A DNA stretch of 5,765 bases. Origin: Pseudomonadota bacterium (GTDB lineage Bacteria > Pseudomonadota > Alphaproteobacteria > Rhizobiales > Beijerinckiaceae). The notes beneath the pieces are model-generated. The model was not told the origin of the DNA, made no database searches, and saw nothing but the letters and a program-made list of their open reading frames with translations. This document shows, one piece after another, positions 1 to 5,765 of the stretch. Position 1 is the first letter of the stretch; every line of letters starts with the position of its first letter. Where the stretch lies: assembly GCA_023452965.1 (NCBI GenBank), contig JAEXUU010000278.1:1-5765 (forward strand), in the 5' to 3' direction. A program made the position numbers and the translations under genes.

Positions 1-630
1 GACATGGCCGGCGATCACGTCGTTGATCGCCGGGGCCGAGCCGCGATACGGCACATGGGTCGCCTTGATGCCGGTTTTCTCTTTCAGCAGCTCGAAGGCG
101 AGCTGCTGCGGCGTGCCGACGCCGGCCGAAGCATAGGTGACCTTCTCGGGATTGGCCTTGGCATCGGCGAGCAGCGCCGCCAGGTCCTTGGCCGGGTTCT
201 TCGGATTGATCACCAGCAGCAGCGAGACCGAGGTCAGCCGCATCACCGGGGCGAAGTCGGTAAGCGGGTTGTAGGGCAGCTTGTCCTGCAAGGCCGGGGT
301 GATCGCATGGGTCGCGATGTCGCCGATCAGCAGGGTATGGCCGTCGGGTTCCGAGCGGGCCGCATCGGTGGCGCCGATGGCGCCGGCGGCGCCGGGCTTG
401 TTGTCGATGACGATCGGCTGGCCGAGCGCCTCGCTCAGCTTCGGCCCGATCAGCCGCCCGAGCAGGTCGACATTGCCGCCGGCCGGGTAGGGCACGACGA
501 TCCGCATCGTCTTGCTCGGCCAGACCGTCTGAGCCGTGGCGGAAGCCGAGAACAGCGCCGGCGCGACCGCGAGCGCCGCCGTCCAGCTCGCAAGGCGGAG
601 AAACCCTTCCTTCTGCTTCATGCCCATCAT
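1..630 (-). CDS. Bug/TctC-family tripartite tricarboxylate transporter substrate-binding protein (3' end off window)
   Basis: This is a periplasmic solute-binding protein of the Bug (TctC-like) family, which captures small carboxylates or similar solutes, either for a TctAB membrane pair or as an orphan receptor. Reading from 630 gives 210 residues with no stop, so about 110 C-terminal residues of a usual ~320 are missing. Residues 1-33 form a signal peptide: basic start (KQK), hydrophobic stretch, and likely cleavage after the ATA at 31-33. Family hallmarks follow: RIVVPYPAGGNVD at 43-55, DNKPGAAGAIGA at 76-87, YASAGVGTP at 166-174 and HVPYRGSAPA from 192. ATG codons at 630, 627 and 621 are in frame. 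GGGAG on the minus strand (639-643) lies 8 bases from the first, so I chose 630. It is divergent from a LysR gene, its probable regulator. The ligand cannot be read from the sequence. No TctA or TctB gene is visible here. Confidence 0.93.
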   Translation of the reverse strand, partial: MMGMKQKEGFLRLASWTAALAVAPALFSASATAQTVWPSKTMRIVVPYPAGGNVDLLGRLIGPKLSEALGQPIVIDNKPGAAGAIGATDAARSEPDGHTLLIGDIATHAITPALQDKLPYNPLTDFAPVMRLTSVSLLLVINPKNPAKDLAALLADAKANPEKVTYASAGVGTPQQLAFELLKEKTGIKATHVPYRGSAPAINDVIAGHV

Positions 631-762
631 CCCCGAGACTCCCAACCGCACCACGCCAAGCGGCGGCTCTGCCGGCCGCGCGCATATGAATTCAAGACTG
701 AGCCAATAATCGGCGATCAAGAAATTAGTTTTGCTTATTAGTTTTATGGCTAGGGTCGCGGC
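631..762. promoter_or_regulatory. divergent promoter/operator region between the binding-protein and LysR genes
   Basis: These 132 bases separate two divergent start codons, and positions 684-747 are much richer in A and T than the rest of the window. The region contains a 9-bp direct repeat (724-732 and 737-745), a TCAAGA direct repeat (692-697 and 717-722), and an outer inverted repeat AGCCA (701-705) / TGGCT (747-751). LysR regulators commonly bind such divergent regions and control both genes. I could not assign convincing -35/-10 pairs on either strand, so this is a regulatory region by context and composition rather than a mapped promoter. Confidence 0.6.
724..745. repeat. 9-bp direct repeat ATTAGTTTT, 13-bp period, candidate operator
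   Basis: ATTAGTTTT occurs at 724-732 and again at 737-745, separated by the four bases GCTT. The copies end 17 bases before the LysR start codon, where bound regulator would hinder transcription of its own gene. Exact 9-base AT-rich repeats stand out in this GC-rich DNA. The link to LysR binding is inference: classical LysR sites are interrupted dyads with a T-N11-A core, and this is a direct repeat. Confidence 0.4.
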
Positions 763-1656
763 ATGGACCAGAGACTGCTCAGCTTTTTCGTCACCCTCGC
801 CGAGGAGCTGCATTTCGTCCGGGCGGCGGCGCGCCTCGGCGTGACCCAGCCCGCGCTGAGCCAGCAGATCGCCAAGCTCGAAGAGACGCTTGAGGTGAAG
901 CTGTTCGAGCGCACCAAGCGCCGCGTCGCACTGACCGATGCCGGCCGAAACTTCCAGAGCGACGCGCTGGCGATCCTGCGCCAACTCGATCTGGCGGTGG
1001 CGGGCGCGCGCCGCGCGGCCCAGGGGCAGATCGGCCGGCTGACCATCGGCTTCGTCGAGGCCTGTCCCTTCAACATCCTGCCGGTGCTGGTCTCCAGGCT
1101 CAGCCGGGAATTGCCGGAAGTCTCGCTGGTCCTGCAGGAGATGGTCACCAAGGAGCAGATCGAGGCCTTGCGTTCCGGCCGGATCGATGTCGGCCTGCTG
1201 CGGCCGATGTTCAGCGAGCCGGGGCTCGGCGCGCTGCCTCTATTTCGCGAAAACTATGTGGTGGCGCTGCCGGCCGGCCACCGGCTGACGCAGCTCGAGG
1301 CGGTGCCGTTGACCGCGCTGCGCGAGGAGCGCTTCATCATGACCCCGCCCGGCAAGCGCCGCTATGTCGAGGGCCGCTTCCGTGCCGCCTTCCGCCGCGC
1401 CGGCTTCGAGCCCCAGGTGGCGCAGGAGGTCCACCAGATTCATACCATGATCGGCCTGGTCGCCGGCGGCATCGGCGTCGCGCTGGTGCCGCAATCGGTG
1501 TCGCGGCTCAATCTTGAGAACGTGGTCTACCGGTCCCTGAAGGGTCTGGATTCGACGGTCTCGGAACTCGTCGCCGCCTGGCCACTTGATCGCGAGACAC
1601 CGGTGCTTCGGCGCTTCGTCGCGGTGGCACGCGCGGTCGCCGCCGGCGAGGGGTAG
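763..1656 (+). CDS. LysR-type transcriptional regulator, BenM/CatM-like
   Basis: This 297-residue cytoplasmic DNA-binding protein has the normal length and layout of a LysR regulator. The N-terminal winged helix-turn-helix lies at about residues 2-60, with the recognition-helix motif LGVTQPALSQQI at 25-36 and the wing LFERTKRRVALTDAG at 47-61. A linker helix runs to about 88, and a periplasmic-binding-protein-like effector domain starts near 92 (LTIGFVEA, 93-100). EMVTKEQ around 126-132 and the GRIDVGLLR segment after it resemble BenM/CatM, regulators that sense muconate or benzoate. T129 aligns with a ligand-contacting Thr of BenM as I recall it, whereas the neighbouring Ser is Ala here (A100), so the ligand probably differs. 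The ATG at 763 has a weak ribosome site, AGGG (752-755), 7 bases upstream. It is divergent from a Bug/TctC gene, which suggests it controls solute uptake, probably with autoregulation. Confidence 0.95.
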   Translation: MDQRLLSFFVTLAEELHFVRAAARLGVTQPALSQQIAKLEETLEVKLFERTKRRVALTDAGRNFQSDALAILRQLDLAVAGARRAAQGQIGRLTIGFVEACPFNILPVLVSRLSRELPEVSLVLQEMVTKEQIEALRSGRIDVGLLRPMFSEPGLGALPLFRENYVVALPAGHRLTQLEAVPLTALREERFIMTPPGKRRYVEGRFRAAFRRAGFEPQVAQEVHQIHTMIGLVAGGIGVALVPQSVSRLNLENVVYRSLKGLDSTVSELVAAWPLDRETPVLRRFVAVARAVAAGEG

Positions 1657-1732
1657 CCTGCTCCGGCACCTCGCGCGTGGGGCAACCCTGATGGGCCTAT
1701 GACCACGGACCGCATGCCGCTAAGTTCGGCGA

Positions 1733-1747
1733 GGCCCCGCCGGGGCC
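1733..1747. other. GC-rich hairpin in the LysR-PPK2 gap
   Basis: GGCCCC (1733-1738) and GGGGCC (1742-1747) are perfect complements around a 3-base loop, in the 161-base gap between the LysR stop and the PPK2 start. No T-run follows on either strand. It could help end the LysR transcript or sit in the PPK2 leader, but it could also be chance in such GC-rich DNA. I saw no convincing promoter elsewhere in the gap (1657-1817). Confidence 0.3.
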
Positions 1748-1805
1748 GGGCCGAAGGCTGGGTCGTCATCGACATCGAGGCCGACTGGAAGGCTGTGTGT
1801 CCACC

Positions 1806-1809
1806 GGAG
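1806..1809 (+). promoter_or_regulatory. ribosome binding site GGAG deciding the PPK2 start
   Basis: GGAG lies 8 bases before the ATG at 1818. It is only 2 bases before the ATG at 1812 and downstream of the in-frame GTG at 1797, so it favours 1818 as the true start. Confidence 0.65.
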
Positions 1810-1817
1810 CGATGACG

Positions 1818-2729
1818 ATGCTGAAAGACGACCTGATCAAGCGTTTTCGGATCACGGACGGGAAGGGCTTCAAGCTCGCCGACATCGACCCCAACGACAC
1901 TGCGGGCCTCGATATCGACAAGGACGATGCGAAGGAACTGCTCGCGAGCGGGACCAAGCGCCTCCACGCCTTGCAGGAGCGCCTCTATGCCGAGGGGCGC
2001 TGGTCCGTGCTCATCGTGCTGCAGGCCATGGATGCCGCCGGGAAGGACGGCATGATCGAGCATGTGATGTCCGGCATCAATCCGCAGGGCTGCGAGGTAA
2101 CCTCGTTCAAGGCGCCGAGCACGGTCGAATTGCGCCATGATTTCCTCTGGCGCACGACCTGTGCCCTGCCGCAGCGCGGTCATATCGGCATCTTCAACCG
2201 CTCCTATTACGAGGAGGTGCTGGTCGCCCGCGTCCATCCGGCGATCCTGGCGAAGCAGAACCTGCCGCCAGCGCTGGTCAAGGACGACATCTGGGAGGAA
2301 CGCTTCGACAGCATCCGCGATTTCGAGCGCCATCTCGCGCGCAACGGCACGGTTGTCCTGAAGTTCTTCCTGCACGTCTCGAAAGGCGAGCAGCGCCGCC
2401 GCCTGCTCGAGCGCATCGACGAGCCCGACAAGAACTGGAAGTTCGATGCGGGCGACCTCGCCGAGCGCAAGCGCTGGCCGGACTATATGAACGCCTATGA
2501 GGAGGCGATCGCGGGGACCGCCGCCAAGCACGCCCCCTGGTATGTCGTGCCGGCGGACAACAAATGGTTCAGCCGCCTGGTCGTGGCGGCCGCTGTCGCC
2601 GACAAGCTCGAGGAACTCGACCCGCAATTCCCGAAGCTCGACGCCGAGGCCCGCGAAGCCATGAAGCGCGCCCGCGTGGAGCTGGCCAGCGAAGGCAATG
2701 GCTCCGGCGGCGGAAAGCACAAGAGCTGA
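1818..2729 (+). CDS. ppk2: polyphosphate kinase 2 family protein, class III-like
   Basis: A cytoplasmic polyphosphate:nucleotide phosphotransferase that charges nucleotides using polyphosphate. Class III members are known to accept both AMP and ADP, so they can make ATP from AMP. The 303-residue protein has the P-loop-like Walker A segment MDAAGKDG (71-78) and, just after it, HVMSGINPQGCEVTSFKAPS. Next come HDFLWRT and the Walker B region GIFNRSYYEEVLVARVHP (124-141). In class III this region has NRSYYEE where other PPK2 classes have Asp-containing versions. The lid segment KNWKF (205-209) and RKRWPDYM (217-224) follow, then VPADNKWFSRL. The C-terminal tail is Gly/Lys-rich and probably disordered. 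Start 1818 is preferred over GTG 1797 and ATG 1812 from the GGAG spacing, and an N-terminus beginning LKDDLIKRFRITDGKGF suits the family. No ppk1 or ppx lies nearby. It converges with the cellulose operon and shows no sign of belonging to it. Confidence 0.94.
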   Translation: MLKDDLIKRFRITDGKGFKLADIDPNDTAGLDIDKDDAKELLASGTKRLHALQERLYAEGRWSVLIVLQAMDAAGKDGMIEHVMSGINPQGCEVTSFKAPSTVELRHDFLWRTTCALPQRGHIGIFNRSYYEEVLVARVHPAILAKQNLPPALVKDDIWEERFDSIRDFERHLARNGTVVLKFFLHVSKGEQRRRLLERIDEPDKNWKFDAGDLAERKRWPDYMNAYEEAIAGTAAKHAPWYVVPADNKWFSRLVVAAAVADKLEELDPQFPKLDAEAREAMKRARVELASEGNGSGGGKHKS

Positions 2730-2759
2730 AGGCGGCCGCCAGCGATCGCCCTGGTCTGA

Positions 2760-2793
2760 GGCAGCCGCGCAGGCTGCCGGCCCGAGCGGCCGG
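2760..2793. terminator. tandem hairpins between convergent genes, candidate bidirectional terminator
   Basis: Two GC-rich stem-loops fill most of the 76-base gap between the stop of the PPK2 gene and the stop of the TPR gene. The first pairs GGCAGCC (2760-2766) with GGCTGCC (2772-2778) around GCGCA. The second pairs CCGGCC (2777-2782) with GGCCGG (2788-2793) around CGAGC. They share two bases, so only one can form fully at a time. Position between convergent genes suits shared termination. There is no T-run, so it is not a canonical intrinsic terminator. Confidence 0.5.
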
Positions 2794-2805
2794 TCGAGCG
2801 CCGAT

Positions 2806-5001
2806 CTAGTAGCGGTTCCTGCGGGTCGCGTCGTCGATCGCGCTCAGTCCGGCAAGAGCCTTGGGAGACCTGTCGATCTTGTAAAGCGCGCTGAAGACCT
2901 TGCGCGCATCCCAGTAACGGCCTGAGTTGAAATAGGACCAGCCGCGCATCAGCATGAGATCGGTGGTCTCCGGCGCATATTTCGCGCGCTCGCCCAGCGT
3001 GATCAGCGCCGCATTGTAGTTCTTCGCGTCGTACTGCGCATAGAAGCGTTCGGCGAGGAGCAGGGCCTGGAGCTCGCGCCGCCGGGCAGGCGGCAGGGCG
3101 GCGGAGGCCGCAGCCGCGCTCGCCTCGGTGGTCAGTCCCTGCTGGATGGCGGCATAGGCCTTGCCCGCTGCTGCGTCGGCGGCGACCTGGCCGGTGCTGG
3201 TCCGCATCGCCGCCTCGAAGGCCTGCATGGCGGAAGCCGGGCGCTTGAGATTGAGCAGGCACCAGCCGCGCGCAAGCGCCGCTGCACCCGAATTGCCACT
3301 GCCGCAGCTGCCCGGGCTGGTTGCGCGCGCCGCCTCGCGGATGGCGGGCGGGCGCTCGACGGGGATATAGTCTTCGACAGGCTCGCTTCTGGTGACACGG
3401 CGTTCTGTCGGCACGGATGCCCGCGGCGGAGCGGGAGAAATCCGTTCCGCTGGAGCACGTTCCACCAGTTCGTGTTCGGGCGTCGTCGGCATGGTCCGCA
3501 CCTCGCGCGGCGGTGCCGGCTTGCGGGAGCGCAGGGCACGCCGGCGCGGATCGAGAATATCGGCGATCCGCTGCGAGCGTCCGCGCCATTCGGCGACGAT
3601 CGCCTGGAGGCCGGCTGTGTCGCGCAGCCGCTGGCGTGACAGCGCAAGGCCGAAGGCCGCCGGCTCATGCGCCTTGTCCCAGGCCAGGGCGGTCTCGAAC
3701 CAGGTCTCGGCCGGCACGATCTGGCCGGAATTATAGGCATACCAGCCGAGCGCCGCGGCTCCGAGCGCATAGCGGTCGCCGCTGACCGTCTTGACGATGC
3801 GGGCTAGCACGGCCGGTTCCAGGCGCGGCGGCGGCTCCTGCGTCAGCAGCGCCGTCAGGGCGTCGAGATAGGCCTTGCGGTTGGGTTGGCCTGCCTCCAG
3901 CCATTGCGAGCCGAGCGCCTCGGCTTCCTGGTACTTTCCGCTGGCCGCGAAGGCGAGTACCGCGCCCTCCGCCGCCTTGGCTCCGCCATTGCGGGCGAGC
4001 GCCATCCGGAACCAGTCCGACGCCTTGGCCGGTTCGCCATGGTGCAGGGCGTAGAAGCCGAGCAGGATCGGGTCGCCCGGCGTCGTGTCGGCATTGGCGA
4101 GCGTCTCGAGCCGGCGCAGATCGTCGGCGCTCACCACCAGCTTCGGGTCTTCGGACGCCCGGCCGATGCGGCGGCGGGCGAGTTCGTCGCGGATGCTCGT
4201 GAATTCGTTCTGCTTCTCCAGCGCCAGCAGGGCACTGATCTGCTCGTCCGGCAGGGTTCCCAGCGCCTTCTGCATCGTGCCGAGCCGTTCATCGGCCTTG
4301 TCGCAATTGGCGAGGACATAGGAATAGGCGTCGCGCGCCCGGTCCATGCGCTCGGTCCGGACGAAGGCCTCGGCGACACGCCAGAGCGCGTCGACATTGG
4401 CGCAGGTGAGCAGGGCAGGCGTCTCGGTGCCGATCCTGATCACCTGTTCCCATTGCCGGGCATTGGAGGCGTTGACGAGGCGAATCCCGGCCTCGGCCTG
4501 GTCGAGCTGCTGGACGAGGTCGGCCGGTGCGCTCCAGCCCGTCTCTTTGGTGGCGCGCTGCGCGATCGCGGCCCGGACCTCGCTGAGCTTGCCCTCGGCG
4601 AAGAGCTTCCACATCCGCTCGAGCTCGGGATCGCCGGCCGGGATCGGCGTGTTGAGGTCGGTCGGCGGCCGCCATTGCGGGTAGAGCGCGCGCAGGCGGG
4701 CGAGCTCCGCTTCGAACCGCCGCGTATCGCCCTGGCTGGCGAAATAGCGCAGTGCGCTCTCGTCCACCGGCGCCTGAGGCTGGCCCTGGCGCGCCCCGGG
4801 GGGCTGGTTCCCCGGCTGCTGCGCCTGGGCGAATTCCGACTTCGCCTCGCCGGTCTCCGCGTGCGGCTGCTCCAGCGCCAGGGCGCCGGGCGTACCGGGC
4901 TGGCTCACCGCCGGCAGCTCGACGCCCTGTCCGTAGCGGCCGAGGCCGTAGAACAGCGCTCCCGATGCCACCGCCGCGAGCAGGATTGCCTTCACATGCA
5001 T
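2806..5001 (-). CDS. cellulose-operon TPR-repeat protein without outer-membrane barrel (BcsK-like)
   Basis: The 731-residue protein follows the GH8 endoglucanase gene in a cellulose-synthesis operon, where it probably acts in the periplasm as a helical-repeat scaffold for export or assembly of the polymer. Residues 5-20 form one hydrophobic segment (uncleaved anchor or signal). A Pro/Gln/Gly-rich linker covers 22-80. A long block of TPR-like helix pairs covers about 81-480, for example DALWRVAEAFVRTERMDRA at 204-222 and GWYAYNSGQIVPAETWFETAL at 419-439. A charged Pro/Arg linker spans about 485-565, and a second TPR-like block runs about 570-722, ending at RRNRY. BcsC is usually near 1150 residues with a C-terminal beta-barrel; none is present here. 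BcsK, a TPR protein of some alphaproteobacterial operons, is my best comparison, from memory. ATG 5001 has GAGAGG 8 bases upstream. The frame stays open upstream to an ATG at 5352, but that overlaps the endoglucanase and reads as low-quality shadow sequence. Confidence 0.8.
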   Translation of the reverse strand: MHVKAILLAAVASGALFYGLGRYGQGVELPAVSQPGTPGALALEQPHAETGEAKSEFAQAQQPGNQPPGARQGQPQAPVDESALRYFASQGDTRRFEAELARLRALYPQWRPPTDLNTPIPAGDPELERMWKLFAEGKLSEVRAAIAQRATKETGWSAPADLVQQLDQAEAGIRLVNASNARQWEQVIRIGTETPALLTCANVDALWRVAEAFVRTERMDRARDAYSYVLANCDKADERLGTMQKALGTLPDEQISALLALEKQNEFTSIRDELARRRIGRASEDPKLVVSADDLRRLETLANADTTPGDPILLGFYALHHGEPAKASDWFRMALARNGGAKAAEGAVLAFAASGKYQEAEALGSQWLEAGQPNRKAYLDALTALLTQEPPPRLEPAVLARIVKTVSGDRYALGAAALGWYAYNSGQIVPAETWFETALAWDKAHEPAAFGLALSRQRLRDTAGLQAIVAEWRGRSQRIADILDPRRRALRSRKPAPPREVRTMPTTPEHELVERAPAERISPAPPRASVPTERRVTRSEPVEDYIPVERPPAIREAARATSPGSCGSGNSGAAALARGWCLLNLKRPASAMQAFEAAMRTSTGQVAADAAAGKAYAAIQQGLTTEASAAAASAALPPARRRELQALLLAERFYAQYDAKNYNAALITLGERAKYAPETTDLMLMRGWSYFNSGRYWDARKVFSALYKIDRSPKALAGLSAIDDATRRNRY

Positions 5002-5765
5002 CGGGCGTACCTCTCGCTCAGCATCGCCAGGGTCAGCAGATGCAGGGTGGAGGGGTAATAGGCCGTCGGCTGGAACGATTTCAGATCCTGCGGAATCGCG
5101 GTCCCATCCAGGGCACAGGCCATGGCTGCGACGAGGATGCGGTAGCCCGGATCCGAGAGCTCCTCGACGACCTTCCTGGTCCGGACATCGACGATCGCAG
5201 GGCCGTTGGCCCAGACCTCGCGGAAGGGCGCAAGGCGTGCCGGTTCGGCGAGGCCTGCCCGCATGAGGTAGAGCGGGACGCGCATCGCATTGTAGCCGAA
5301 CTGCGCCGGGAAGCCGTCTGCCGGCCGCGGCTCGGTCTTGACCGACATCCATTCGGGGGCGGGCATGTTCGCCTTGGCGAGCGTGTCGAGCAGCTTGAGC
5401 CCCGTCGCCTGGACCTTGAGCCAGCTATTGTCGCCGGTCAGCCGCGCCATCACCGGCAGGGCCTCGAAGACCCAGTATGACGGGTTGATCACCGGGCCGT
5501 CGGCGCGGTCCTTTTCGGAGAAGCCGCTCGCGGCCGGCATCAGCCAGGTCTCGCTGCCGCGCACGAGGAAGGTCGTCTTCGCGATGTTCCGCGCCAGCTG
5601 ACGCGCGGCGTTGGTGTAGCCCGGCATCGCCCAGGCTGCGCCGGCGCAGTTCAGCGCATAGGCGATCAGCAGGTCGCCATCGGTCGCGTTGTTGACGTCG
5701 GTGACGCGCGGGGTCGCGTTCGGGTCCCAGCGCCAGGCGGCGAGCCCGTCGTCGCGGATCAGCAG
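4992..5765 (-). CDS. bcsZ: GH8 endoglucanase of cellulose synthesis, BcsZ type (5' end off window)
   Basis: A glycoside hydrolase family 8 endo-beta-1,4-glucanase. The BcsZ type acts in the periplasm and trims or clears nascent cellulose during export. 257 C-terminal residues are present of an expected ~340-370; the start, signal peptide and proton-donor Glu lie beyond 5765. Numbering from the window edge, DVNNATDGDLLIAYAL (23-38) fits the GH8 signature A-[ST]-D-[AG]-D-x(2)-[IM]-A, with D29 the conserved active-site Asp that lines the -1 subsite. Also typical are VINPSYWVFEALP (about 92-104) and FGYNAMRVPLYLM (156-168). In E. coli BcsZ and related enzymes the last motif normally has Asp, the catalytic base, where N159 stands here (5289-5291). 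The enzyme may therefore belong to a GH8 subgroup that uses another base, or be weakly active. Its TGA stop (4992-4994) lies inside the start of the next gene, giving a 10-base overlap and probable translational coupling. bcsA and bcsB are expected upstream. Confidence 0.9.
   Translation of the reverse strand: MLIRDDGLAAWRWDPNATPRVTDVNNATDGDLLIAYALNCAGAAWAMPGYTNAARQLARNIAKTTFLVRGSETWLMPAASGFSEKDRADGPVINPSYWVFEALPVMARLTGDNSWLKVQATGLKLLDTLAKANMPAPEWMSVKTEPRPADGFPAQFGYNAMRVPLYLMRAGLAEPARLAPFREVWANGPAIVDVRTRKVVEELSDPGYRILVAAMACALDGTAIPQDLKSFQPTAYYPSTLHLLTLAMLSERYARCM
5010..5015 (-). promoter_or_regulatory. ribosome binding site GAGAGG for the TPR gene, inside bcsZ
   Basis: On the minus strand GAGAGG lies 8 bases before the ATG at 5001, within the last codons of the endoglucanase gene. 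This fixes the start of the TPR gene at 5001. Ribosomes finishing bcsZ at 4992-4994 end beside the new start, which favours coupled translation. Confidence 0.75.

Noticed and set aside
683..693. Overlapping NdeI (CATATG) and EcoRI (GAATTC) sites, resembling a cloning junction
   Set aside because: They lie in a natural AT-rich promoter region with continuous native-looking sequence on both sides and no vector-like sequence; most likely coincidence.
4..741. Plus-strand open frame of 245 residues
   Set aside because: Arg/Gly-rich sequence antisense to the recognisable Bug/TctC gene; GC-rich DNA often leaves the opposite strand open.
1527..2720. Minus-strand open frame of 397 residues across the end of LysR and most of PPK2
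   Set aside because: Antisense shadow: the plus strand encodes well-known families with intact motifs, and this frame has no recognisable domain.
1818..2729. Functional link between polyphosphate kinase 2 and the cellulose operon
   Set aside because: The genes converge and are separated by terminator-like hairpins, so adjacency alone gives no support for a shared pathway.
3886..5058. Plus-strand open frame of 390 residues opposite the TPR gene
   Set aside because: Antisense to the TPR gene and the end of bcsZ; composition is typical of a shadow in GC-rich DNA.
5002..5352. Upstream extension of the TPR frame on the minus strand to an ATG at 5352, giving 848 residues
   Set aside because: It overlaps the clearly coding GH8 gene in another frame, reads as Arg/Pro/Gly-rich shadow, and would bury the membrane segment that begins right after 5001. 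The ribosome site also favours 5001.

Overview
The window is GC-rich, densely coding DNA with bacterial-style overlapping genes and Shine-Dalgarno (SD) sites. The gene families point to an alphaproteobacterium, probably Hyphomicrobiales (a Bosea-like organism would fit). That placement is inferred from family content and base composition, not from a marker gene. Nothing suggests a phage, insertion sequence, CRISPR array or RNA gene. The longest gene-free stretch is about 160 bases.

Left part (1-1656): a divergent pair. On the minus strand is the first two thirds of a periplasmic solute-binding protein of the Bug/TctC family, cut by the window edge. On the plus strand is a LysR-type regulator resembling the BenM/CatM group. 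The 132 bases between them are strikingly AT-rich for this window and carry a 9-bp direct repeat. The usual reading is that the regulator controls the binding-protein gene and itself from this shared region, in response to an unidentified carboxylate or aromatic-derived acid.

Middle (1657-2805): a single plus-strand gene for a class III-like polyphosphate kinase 2 (PPK2), which moves phosphate from polyphosphate to nucleotides. It converges on the next block, and two adjacent GC-rich hairpins lie in the 76-base gap as a plausible shared terminator.

Right part (2806-5765): the 3' end of a minus-strand cellulose-synthesis operon. A GH8 endoglucanase (BcsZ type, N-terminus off the window) overlaps by 10 bases a 731-residue, membrane-anchored protein made of tetratricopeptide-like (TPR) helical repeats. 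The latter sits where BcsC would be expected but has no C-terminal outer-membrane barrel, so it resembles the BcsK-type proteins of alphaproteobacterial cellulose operons. bcsA and bcsB would be expected just beyond 5765.

I see no clearly new system. The points most worth a second look are the Asn at the presumed catalytic-base position of the GH8 enzyme, the barrel-less two-block TPR protein with proline-rich linkers and spaced cysteines, and the repeat-bearing divergent promoter region.
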